From Antedon bifida (lineage: Eukaryota > Echinodermata > Crinoidea > Comatulida > Antedonidae), in contig OY727101.1 of NCBI GenBank assembly GCA_963402885.1, positions 14,856,417 through 14,920,416 of the forward strand: DNA of 64,000 bases, in the 5' to 3' direction. Under the pieces are notes generated by a model. That model saw only the letters and a list, made by a program, of their open reading frames with translations, did not search any database and was not told where the DNA came from. Below are positions 1 through 12,600 of this stretch, piece by piece. How positions within the stretch are numbered: the first letter of the stretch is position 1; the number at the start of each line of letters is the position of its first letter. The translations under genes and the position numbers were made by a program.

Positions 1-366
1 ATTTAGAACCATACAAGGTATGAACTAAGGTATGAACCATAAAGGTATGAACCATATAAGGTATGAACCATACAAGGTATGAACCATATAAGGTATGAAC
101 TAAGGTATGAACCATATAAGGTATGAACCATATATGGTATGAACTAAGGTATGAACCATATAAGGTATGAACCATATAAGGTATGAACTAAGATGAACCA
201 TATAAGGTATGAACCATATATGGTATGAACCATATAAGGTATGAATCATATATGGTATGAACCAATGCATGAACCATATATGGTATGAACCATATAAGGA
301 GTGCACCATATATGGTATGAACCATACAAGGAATGAACCATATAAGGAATGAAGCATGTAAGGTAT
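1..366. repeat. AT-rich minisatellite (GGTATGAACCAT-type units)
   Basis: Degenerate tandem array of roughly 10-18 bp units built on AAGGTATGAACCATAT and the variants TATGGTATGAACCAT and AAGGTATGAACT. It starts at or before the window edge and fades by about 366. Several units contain CCATATATGG, for example 128-137. Open frames across it on the minus strand are periodic (IWFIPYMVH-like peptides) and come from the repeat, not from a gene. It lies in an intron or beyond an exon of the minus-strand ZFYVE26 gene, whose remaining 3' exons must be further left. Confidence 0.9.
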
Positions 367-484
367 TTTTCAAATAAGGTATAAAACATGTAAACAGTGT
401 TAGCCATAGGCATCTGATCATATGGAGAACTTTTAACATGTTTTACACTGTATGGCAACAATTTAGAAATATAGCATTTAGGTG

Positions 485-592
485 TAAAGCTCTGTCTACA
501 CTATCAAAAAAATGTGATGTGCCCATATATGGACATGATGATTGGATATCACTACCATATTTGTGCATTTGATAGTGTAGACAGAGCTTTAA
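485..592. mobile_element. Palindromic MITE family 1 (AAGCTCTGTCTACACTATC termini)
   Basis: Starts TAAAGCTCTGTCTACACTATC and ends GATAGTGTAGACAGAGCTTTA. The interior contains CCATATATGG at 523-532. The AAGCTCTG...CAGAGCTT ends flanked by TA fit a Tc1/mariner-type target. Non-coding. Confidence 0.85.
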
Positions 593-639
593 ATCTTACT
601 ATTTGAAACATCATAATCAATTATTTGTAGATTTATTAC

Positions 640-3600
640 CTTATTAGTAAGTTGTAGTCAATCTCTGGGTTTGGTACGCCAGGTTTCAACGGTCGTAAAT
701 TCTCGGACAAACTTTGACATAGTTCAAGAACCAAGACTCCGCATTCACTGGGGTCAGTATGTAGGTCAAGTATGGAAATACAAAGTGATGTACTTGGTGC
801 CTGAAATAGGAAATCAAATATTTATGTATTTTGCTCAAACACTGTAAATCGATAATATCAAAGAGATATATACAGTATAAAAGTGATCTATTTCAACATC
901 TAAGTATTAACCTTTTTTCATTTTTATATCCAAAGACAGAAAAAAAACAAGCATCTTATACTTAAATAATAACAATGGTAAAATAACATAGCAATAATGG
1001 CAAAAAAAAAATAAATAAAAAAATCCAATATAAATCACTAATTATTAACCTGGTCGTAGCAGAACTCGTCGCGGACTGTCTTGTTATAAGCTGAATCGTG
1101 CTTTAGCTTGAAATGCGTTGCTCCAGCACGAGGTAACAGCAGTGGGGTAGTGCTTCTAGGACTAGGGGATGGTGTACGACTTGTTCTGCGATCACTACCT
1201 GGCCTTAAACTGGAACCTACGAATAGATGTTAAAATGGAGATTTAAAAAATAAAATGTAGGCTCTAAAATAAATTACTAATATTGATATATTGATGGTCA
1301 GTAAAAATCCTTAATTAACATTTAACTAATGTTTGAGGATATTAGATAACATCCAGGGTCTACAAAAAGTTCACAGGTCACAGTAGAGGTCACCTGATAA
1401 AATATCTTAGAAACTTTAATAATAATCTAACAAAAATATCTGTACAATATTTGTAATAAAATATACTATACCTGACATCCTTCGTGGAGACATGTCTGGT
1501 CTGACAGAGATTCTAAAAAAACATTTATTTAAAATATCAATTCTAAAATCACAATTATGAACAAATAGATTGAATTGAGCTGAAGGGGTTTTCAAAGCAC
1601 ATTTTACATAATAGTATTAACCAACTGCTAAGTCTATGGTCCAAATATTACCTTCTTGGCATAATGAAATGACGATAACAATCGTCGCATATTCGCACAG
1701 GAACTTCACCGTAACCTTTGACAATTGCTTGAAGCTGTGAACAGCGCCAGCAGACTACTCGTCCACAACGGCGACAATGATGTCTTCTATTGAACTATAA
1801 GATAATACATAATTTAATGGGCTATAACCAAGGCAATCACGATGCTGATCTGGCGTTCAAACAGTTTATCTACCACTTAACAGACACCATGCACTGCAGA
1901 GAATATGTACACAGTACACTAACTGTTGGTATTTGTCGCAGCCAGACATAAGATCAAAGGACTGTTACGAGTCCTATATTGGCAAGGCAAGCTCAGTGTC
2001 CTGATGTCTGATTGCCTTGCTATAACTATGTGGATATACAAATTCCATATTATATATTATGGTCATAAAAAAACTTCCATTCTTCCTACAAGAACACAAT
2101 GCTCACAATTTATAATCATGAGGATTCATACTAAAGCTCGGTTCCCACTAAGGATGTAAAGCGAGTTTGAATAATCCATCACTTGTGATTGGTAAAATCA
2201 CTTGTGCTACAATTACGTTCTTACGTTGCACCCCAGTGGGAAACAAGCATTACAGTTTGCCTTCTCTACTCATTGTTCGTGCGTAGAAAAAAATTAATTA
2301 TCCTATCAAGACTTTTAGAGTTAAAACTTACCATACTAAATTTCTCAGTTTTGCAAACCATGCAAAACGTTACATCCATGTCTTTAACCCAGTCTTCTTT
2401 CTTTGGTGGTGAAGAGGGTAGTTGGTGAATCAAGTCGTCTTTCATTTCATCCATCATAGAGCTTGTCTCTGGATCATCGGGTATTGTACATTGTACAGGT
2501 TCATCTTCCATATAGCAGTCATCTATAGAAATATATATAAATAAGCTGATTCTCATAATGTAGTCAATGTTGTAATTTGTATAGCACTGGTCACTAGCGC
2601 GTAGCTGCAGTATGGGTGCCCTTTTCAAACTAAAGCCAGCAATGGCAATGATGGTAAATGAGCCTTCTTATCTCATTGTATTTGCCTCTTTTGTGGAAAA
2701 AACAAACAGCTTACACACTACTGAACAAATTTAGGGGAACAGTGAGAATTGGGTAAAATAAATTTTTAATTACCCCATGTTTGTGCAATTGTATTGATAA
2801 CAAGTGCCTCTCTGGCATATTTTGAGACTAGCTGATCAATCTCGTTCTTCCAACAGGTCATATCTGGTTGACTATCAAGATGTCCAGTCAAAACAGACAT
2901 TACATTGCTAGCAACTACAAGCTATAAAGATGAATGCACATAAAAAAAAAAAAAAATTACTCGCCATCTCTTTGAATAATCGTGTGAGTTTCTAATGTTT
3001 TGAGTACACAAAAAAACCCTTGCAACCGTGCTTCACTTTCTATTTAATGAGTGGCCGAGCGGTTAAGAGAGTGGAACGAGTCATCTCGGATAAGGACTAT
3101 AAACCGTAGGTCCAGTGTACACATCCACTTCATAGTACATCTTTCGAGAAGAGTAGGGGGTTACCCCGGTGTACTAGTACATCACAGCCACTCATCATAA
3201 CTGGGCCCTCTGGGAGCTCATTCATCAACTGAAGAAATCACCCAGTATAAATAAATAATAATTGAAAAATTAAAAAATAGGTTCTGCAAACTATAGGCAA
3301 AATAGTCGCATAGTTTTCTCAATGGTTTGGAAAGAATCCCCTTTCCATGTTGGGACTTTTGAAATAACCAATGGTAAATCGGTTGGAACAGCACAACATC
3401 TTTATTCATTCACAATTACAATGTTTAATAGTACCAAAGTTTGAATACCATATACATATGAACACGCACACCAGACAACATTCATGAACAAAAACAAATT
3501 GAAATAAAATATGTACATAATGAAAAAATAATAAAAATCAATATGGGTCGCCCACGACCTGTCAGGTGCAGTCTTACATTGGAATTCATAATCAACTGCT

Positions 3601-6600
3601 CCAGTATTAACAGTGGCTTGCTCATCAGATGTTCATATCCAGCCTGTGTTACGGATGGCATACAAAGTAACATCTACAGTACAAAAGACAAATGCATAAG
3701 TAATAGACTCACTGCAGCTGAGCCATTGCAAAAATAGTGTCACAATTAATTAACTAAATTTCCATGTTCCAAAGAACATCAAATCAAATGAATTTTGTGA
3801 CCTTTGACCCTAAGCTTTCAACTAAGTGTATAGCAAAGATATTAAATTATAATATTGTCTACAATGATTTGGCAAACCAAAGAAAGAGAAATTTAATGCT
3901 AATTCCACATAGTTTACTGTACAGATTTGTAAAGTGTCATTTGAATCATATATTGTGGTTTCCGAGTCTTTTGTGAAGTTGTTGAGAATTGTGCATTAAA
4001 CCTTGATTTTTTTGTAGGATACATTTAATTATAAGAAATTATAGATTAGGGAAGATTTTATAGATCTTTCTCTTACATTAACACCAATCGTTGTTGCGTT
4101 GAATTCTTGAAGCTGTTTGGATGGAATGTGGTCTGCAAGGTGTGTTGTAACAAACTGTACAATAGATAGGATTCCATGTAAGCTAACACCAGATGTCTCC
4201 AGAAGAGATTTGCACAGAGAAAAGCAGTACTGTTTGTCATTGGTGCTCTCAAGAATCTGGTCAAGTGATAAAATAAATTACAAAGAAATTAGATTCCAGT
4301 GTGTCTATTTTAAAATTTGTAAAAACATGAAATGGACGATCAAAGCATATTGATCGAAACGTCAAGAAACTCAACAGTTCTTTTCAGAACTTTATATCTT
4401 ATATCAACATTTGATATCGCCATGCAAACCTTCAAACAATTAACATGAAAATGTTGCATAAAAGCCATGGAGCCAATATAAAATAGAATTTATAAATATC
4501 ATATTTATAAAAAAAAAAATCACAAAGAAATTAGATCACAGTGGTGTCTATTTTACAATGGTTTACAAACATGAAATGTTGCAAAAAAGCTTTTCACCAT
4601 GGATCCAATATTATTGAATTACTAAATATTAGGATAATACTGTATTATCATATTATTTATATACAATGATAACATCATTTACCTGGTATATTTTGATATT
4701 TGGATGACTTTCCTTAAGCAGTGATACTAAGTATTTCTTCTCAATCAACTATAAAAGAAATAATAATTTACGATAAATGTAAACCACTTATGTAATCAGG
4801 ATTTAAAGCAGGCATCTGTGACTTTTATTCACGCCTTGGAATCTTTTCATTCTGTCTTGTTAAATAACCTCAAATTCTAAATAAGTTCATAGGAAATTAA
4901 TATTATTATTTTTAATATCTCCTTTTAAACAAAATATTATTCTATTCCAACCTGTTTTAATATTACACTTGAGTTGTGAAGATCAGCCCAAGTGAGAGCA
5001 GTTTCATATTCGTGACATGACAAAATAACTGCCAAGACTTGTTTTGGCTTTGCATATGATTGCTCCGCTATATACTGCCATCGCTTGTAGCTAACCAAAT
5101 CATTCCATAAATCTTCGCTTTCTTCTTTTGTGACTATGTCACATGACCGTGGATTGAAGGACTTTGCATATTCTGAAATCTGAAACAGAGTAGAAAATAT
5201 TCAGACATGTGAGCATGCTTGAACTTTACCGATAAAATCCACACAACTAAAATGAAACTATGAATATTTTGAAAATGTGCATAGTTGCTATTAAGCTATC
5301 ACAACATATATGCTGCCTATCATTCAAATTAATAATTAGTTAAGCTCTGTCTACACTATCAAACTAGTTTGACAAAAAAAAGTGTGATGTGGCCAAATAC
5401 GGTAGTGATATGACATCATCATGTCCATATATAGGCACATCACATTTTTTATTAACATAAAGTTTGATAGTGTAGACAGAGGAAGATGTTTCATACCTTA
5501 CTATACAATTGCATCTCTTTATATTTCTGCTGAACTAATTGCACATGTGGAGAGTCTGGAGACAACTGAAAAAAGCAGTGTTCTAGCAACTCCAGACAGT
5601 CACCAGAGGAATAGTATGAAAGAGAAGTAAGCACCGAGTTCACTAGAAGATCATGATTCTGAACCTGCATCAAGTACCTCTTTGATGCCGTAACATCCAA
5701 GCTGCGAGAGTCGACATGAAGACCTATTAAGACATAGTCGCGTAATGTCACCAAATCACTAGAGTCAATGTTTTGAAAGTGTATCAGAAGGTCTAGTATA
5801 TCCAGAGTTTGCTGCCATTTTCCATTCTCTAATACTTTGTTCAGATCTTCTTTAACAGTCTCCTGAAAAGTGTCACTGTCTACTCTTCCAAAGATGTAAG
5901 AGTAACTGTTACCACAAGCATCCAATAAAGATTTTGCTTCACCAGTTTTATGATTCTCATTATGAAAACTAAGAAAAACTCCTGCAAAATATTGTAGATA
6001 TTTCTGCAAAACTGGAAAATCTTCCAATTCTTCAGAAGATGTATCACCACTTATCAGAGCTTCGGTGACATCATTGATGGCTTCTGGTGATACATACAAC
6101 TTCCAACCACACCCACCATCAAAGACACCAACCACCTTTGATATTGTCCATATGAAACGATTCCTTGCTTCCATGTACTGTAGAGTTTCCTTGTTTGGTG
6201 AGAACACTGGTTTTTGATGGACTTGTTCATGCTCGTATTCAGCAAGTTGGCTGAGATCAGGTGCAGAAGATCGTCTTTGCATCCGTTGGCCATGTCCAGA
6301 TGCATAACTGAAGGTGTAACCGAAATTGAAGTCCATCGTATTTATCTTAATCTTTAATCCGTTGATCTTGCTAGTTGGTTCATCTGGAAAATCTTCTAAA
6401 AAACATAAATCATAAATGGTAGAGACCAATGTGCTTATGAAGAGTGAAAAATTATGTCAACAATGTCAAATGAAGACAACATGACAAGATATGTTTAAGT
6501 AATCAAATTGGATCAAATGATAAAGCAAGAAAGAAAGCAGATACTGTAGCTGTAGCATTGAATGAGATAGAAAATCTAAAAATGATGATGGCTGTGCTAG

Positions 6601-9600
6601 TTCTTTCTGCCAAAGCTTATAAACAAGTTATCCAATATTTCTGACATAATCATATTAACAGGTACAATAAGAAATAGAAAAAAACATGCGGTAATCAGTA
6701 AAGTATCAACAAATACCTCTTGTAAAGGCCTCAATTCTTTTGGGGGAGCAACTTAAGATGAGTGAATCTAAACTGGTTCCAAGTTCTTCTGACACATGCG
6801 CTATCAAAAAGTGAATCAATCCTTCAAAGATTCTACCAGATTCAATGTTCTCTTGCAGGTTCTTGCCTGTGAAGTCCTTGCGGAACCAGGCAACTTGTTG
6901 GGGAATTGTTACCTATGGAAGCATAGAGTTTGATCAACTTTTAGTAAACAACAGCTCTGTCTACACTATCAAACTTGATGTGATGTCTTATCACTACCAT
7001 ATTTGGGCACATAACACTTTTTTTGTTAAACTAGTTTGATAGCGTAGATCGAGCTAATATCAATCAATGTTTGGAAATATAGGTAATAAAGTCTGATCTT
7101 TATTATTGTAAATTCAGTGACATTTAGACAAGAAGTTGGAGTTCCACCAGAACCTTTTTACAGAGTTTTCAGTGAAACTTTCGTGGCATATGGATTGACA
7201 AACAATAATGCCTTTTACCTGCATCAACTCTTTGTTCACTAAGACATGGCTATCAAGATATGATCTCATGGCATCTGACAACTGTACATGTAATTGGTCT
7301 TCCTCTAAAACCTGTAGACAGTCAACATATATATATATTTAAAAAAAGAATGTTTAGTCCTTTGCTTACTTTATCGTTCTTTTTTATTTTTTTCGGTGTT
7401 TAAGACTGTTTAAAGTTATTTTGTTTGATGTTTTATCTTTGTTTATTTTAATTGCTATTTTATATATTTGTTCACTCCTAAGCCAGAATTAGCTGGTCTG
7501 TAAACAAGTGTGTGATTAAATAAATAAATACAAATATAAGCATGTAACATAAGTTATTATAGTCATTAATAATTTAAAGGGGGATTCTGGGTGTAAAATT
7601 GGTTTTAAATATCATTTATTTAATACATAAAAACTAATATAAAAATATAAACGCATCACATACATATACGGAAAATTTGTTTTTTAAATTTTTTAAGTGT
7701 TTGTTATCATATATATATGATACAGTATGTATTTATTAACACTCAACGAAATACAAAATTAGTACAGATCGTGTCCACAAAATGTCTTTAGAAGATGGTT
7801 ATTCCTGAAGAATGGAAAGCTGGTGAAAACATGCGTTTCTGGCATCTTTTAGGTTTCCATTGGGCCCTTCCCCTTAAAGACAATTTTTGTCATCGCTATA
7901 CTCATTGCAAAAGATTCTTCCACAACAGAAAGGGATCTGCATGTACGGCTGAAACACCTACAGTTACTCACCTAGTCATCATCAGACTCGATGGACTATA
8001 AAAGAAGATTCCCTTAAACAAACCTGTAAAATAGGCGATGAGATACAGCTATCGGCAACCACAAACAACAATCTGCTTTCAGATCCAGGTAAATATTTCT
8101 TCCACTTTGATGATCTTTCGAGGCCTTAAATATATATAAAAATATTGTGTATTAAAAGTGAATAGAATTTAGTTAAAAAGATGTATTTCTATCAATTTTT
8201 ATTTTTTTCAATATCTATTTTCACTGGCTATAAAGAATGGAGGATTTAAAGATGTACTGTCCATCAAAAACATGAAAAATAAGGAATAAAATCAGATTGC
8301 AGTTTTAATATAGTTAATCACTTCTGTAGAAAAAAAAAATCAACAAATATAATTATTACACTTATAAAAAGACAGAAACGGTTAATGTTAACCAAAAACC
8401 AGTGTCTGACAGACAATTTAGGTATTTTTTGCTTTATTTGCTTTAAATTACAATTTTTCAGGACATTTTTTTTCGGTCCAGTTTTTGGTCAAAGTGAATA
8501 ACTATTATGTAACATTAAAATGGCATATTCAACAAAAAAATTATTTTTTTAAGGAACAATATATATATAATGGTTTTTTGTTTGTTTTTCAAACACTTTC
8601 GTATCCGTCAGTAGAAATATAATGAAAGAACTAACCGGCATCCAGTTTCTTTAGTATTGGTCCAAGCGAAGCTGGCGCTGGAAGCTCATTGTGGAGAATT
8701 GAAAATCGTAAATGAAATGCACTGTAAACAACCAGAAAAATAATATTGTACTCTCAACGATACAAACAAATATTCTTTTTTAAAAACATCACTGAGCACC
8801 ATGAATTTGGAAAAGTACAGCTGCTTTTTAAAAAAAGTATCTTGTATAGATTAGTATAGATTAGGATCCCATAATGTCCACATACTTAATTAATGTCCTT
8901 TGGTAATCTGTGTAACCAACAAACACTCCCTCACCTACAAAGGTCAGAATTCTTCAGCAATGTAAATAAAATATAAAATATGATAGTAAAAGTTACCTAA
9001 TAACTCCAAGCTGTCCGACTTTGTACGAAATGTTTGAGTAGTACAAAAGGCGATCTAATGTTGACGATGAGCAACATGCTGGTTCTTTGACGTTCCAATC
9101 TCGAAGACCCGACTTACAACCTAACGAACCATGCCGTGTGTGGCTCAGTGGATTCTGTTCCATGTTTACCTATAGATATATAACATACACATTTACAGTC
9201 CATTATGTAAGGAAAAGGCAGGAGAGCACTAAATTGCTCTCTTTGTGTTTCCGAGAAGAGCATTTTGCTCTTTTAAAAAATGATTATGCTGTGAGGTAAT
9301 GGAAGTAAATTCGCACTTCAAAGCAGACAGGGGAATCCTCTTTTTGGCGAAACTGATTGCTGATTTAAGAAGCGCGACTAATTGCTCTCCTTAGAGGTCG
9401 TCGATATGGAGCGCGGGGGAAAAGAATTTTTATTATCAAATATTCTTATTTCCTTTATATATCATCTTCAAATGTAGATCACATATTTTATTCAAATTGT
9501 TTTTATCATGTTCTATTAGTTAAATAAATGTTACCAAATCAAGTCAATCAAAAGTCAAATCGAATACATATTAAGCAATTAATTAAATTAATGTTATACC

Positions 9601-12600
9601 AATAATTTGGACTGACAAGTGACATATATTTAATGGTGTAGGCTGTGATACCTTGATTTGTCCATGTATATAACCAATAGCAGCGTGGGCTAGTAAAAGA
9701 TTCAAAAGATTTGTAAAGAAACAGATCTTCTCCTCATTAGTAATCAAAAGATCAAGGTCAATGGACTGGAGTTCACAAGTTGCTGTGATAATGTCAAACC
9801 ACTCTGGCATACCACTTGCAAGAAATGCGCCACCCATGTCAAAGATGCCCTCAGCATTGGAGCTTCCAATGTGATCTACAATAAGTAAGAAAAAATCATG
9901 TTCATTTCTTTTAATTGGAAATGTGATTTACGAGATTACACAAGAAAGCCCAGGAAAAAGTTCCTGGTGCTGGCATAAACTATTTTTCTACTTAAGCACA
10001 TCTACCTTGATTTAAGCAAAAAATTGTTTTTAAAACAAATCTCTTACTTTTCATCAGCCGGATCAATCGAGATAGTAGATCCTTAACGACAGTAGCTGGA
10101 TGTCGAGCTTTTTCTATCCACTCCTCTCCACCATTTAATACCAACTGCCCATCAGGCATTTGTGATTTGATCACTGGTGGCAAATATAGCGAAATAGTTG
10201 GACAGCAACTTTTTACCATTACGTCCACAAGATCAAGTTTCAAGCTTTTCGCAATAGTTTCCAATCTATATCAAGAAATTCAGGTATTTTGATGTTTTGA
10301 AAATGTATGCTTTGTGAGAACAATTAATTTTTGCTATAGAAAAGAATCCAATTCTAAAGTATCAATACTTAGCTCAATTATGTATAGTATTGATATAGTA
10401 TTTATTACTTTATTTGATGATAGTATTAAATATTATATAACATCTATAACACCATTGCTGTATGATGTGCAATAGTACGCACTATTTAACGATCGTTCAA
10501 TAGTGTTTTTTTCGAAAAAAAATTTGCAAGACCATACTGTGATTCTGAACGTGAAATGAATGTTTATGGAATGGTACAAATAATGCTATTCAGTGAAATA
10601 TAACCTTTCATCATTCACCTCATATCATTATTTGTACCATTCCACTTATAAACATTCATTGTTTGTCAGTTCATTGTTGTTGGATACTGAAAAATAAAAT
10701 AAATTACCTGGATGGTGAAATGTTATCATGGAACATAAGTTTACCAAGTTCAAAATGAGGGCCTTTGCTGAGCACTGAAAATGGGTTTGATGGCTTGGGT
10801 TGTGTACCTAAAAATAAATAAAAATACAGTTCAAAACTTCAGGACACTCCTATCCAGAGGACATTTAGGGGACACTTTCCTATGAATCGAAAAATGTGCA
10901 GAAAGGAATAACAACACCAACACAGGGGACATCTCTTTGTTTAGTCTTGAAGGTGTCCCTGTAAGAGGTTTTATTGGTTTACTTGTAAATTTTATATTAT
11001 TTTAATTTTTTTCATGACTGTATTCTTGAAATGGCAAGCAGCAGTGGTAGTATTGGTTTTTAAAATAAACAAATCTTTTTTTCTTTTTTTTCAAAGTTTT
11101 GGTAACTGAAGTTTATTTTTAATATAAGTAGTATAAAATATTTTCGTTTGTAAATAACACTAATTATTTACCAGATTCAAAGTGCATCTTTGACTAATAC
11201 TGAATATATTTCTTACCAGATTGACAATCTGGAGATTCTAGAAGCACACTTGCCAAGGTGTTTACATGGTCGCAAATTGTCTTCAAATAATTCACCTGCT
11301 TCTGCGAGTGTTCCTCTCCGTGACTGTAGTACTTTGATACCTTGAGCTCTTTAGTGACATCATCATCCAATACTTGCATGAGTTTACTGGAGCACTTTTG
11401 GACGGAGGCTGTAGTTACTCCGTCCTTTTGGTGCATTCGTTTCAAAGGAGATTTCTTGGGCGATTTAGAAGACTTTTCTGGCGACAGGGATTGCTTAAAA
11501 TCCATAACTGAATTAAAAAGTTCTCTGTGCCATCTGACATTCCTATCAAGATTTGTAGATTGGAGAGGTCTGCTGCCACACAGAAGGAGTTCCTGAACAC
11601 TTTGTTTTAAGAAGTCAGAATGCATAGCATCTTTTTGAACTCTCAAGGCTCCGTACAAAAGTTGGACAAATTCACCAACACCGAGCATACTCAAATCACT
11701 TCCTTTTGCAATGGCAGTGTTAGAGACGGTAGAACTCTCAGCTCTATCTAATAAACTTAGTGATGTTTCGTAGAATTTACTAGCCGTACATGCCAAGTCT
11801 AGTGCAACCATACATGAAATATTTCTACCCTGTAAATGATTGTACAGTTCAACAAGACCTAGTTTATCTCTCACGTATGGATTAAGTTCCAGTGGTTTAT
11901 ATAAATTTGACGGCAGTCTTGCAAGAGTTTCGTCAACGACATTGCCTGCAGACATTGCTGAGACGGCAGAGTTTGCGATGTTGGCAATGACCCCTAACCG
12001 GGAAGATTGCGACGTGGGTGCCGATGACCTCTTTATTGCAGTGACATCTAAACTTTGAACTTGTTCGATTGCGGAATTCCAGTGTTGTGAAAAATGCACT
12101 TCTGAAACTTCGCAACCGTTGTCCATTCCAAACATGTCAATCACCTAAAAAAATGTAACAATTTGTTAATCCAAAGAACATAGTTTCTACCCATTTTTAC
12201 ACATTTATAGAAAGTTTCAGTTGAATGTCATTTTTGCCTGTTAACCTCTCTGACAAGCAACACAGTACTGGAAAGTCGAGTTGGAGCTCTCTATATTTTT
12301 CACCCGATGCTTACCTGGATGGGAAAATTTCAAAACTATTTTAATGAGAATTTACAGGACACCAGATTGTTCTGATGACCAAAAATGTGTCATTTATGGA
12401 CTAGGCATTGACAACCGCTTCAGACACATTTTCCATTCATTGTTCTTATCGTAAAGATAATACATAATGTCTGCTCATTTTGAAACCATATGTTAAAAAT
12501 AATAATCATAAAATTCCATACCTGTTTGGCTTTTCGAAACTTTCCGTTTACCATGCAAATTCTAACTAACATCTCCTGAGTTGAAAGCATGTATGAAATT

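Noticed and set aside
100-461. Three overlapping minus-strand ORFs with periodic IWFIPYMVH peptides
   Set aside because: They are translations of the minisatellite in three frames, not a protein.
3045-3130. tRNA-Leu/Ser gene
   Set aside because: Only the A-box region is tRNA-like. There is no anticodon loop or acceptor pairing, and the following sequence is a dispersed SINE body.
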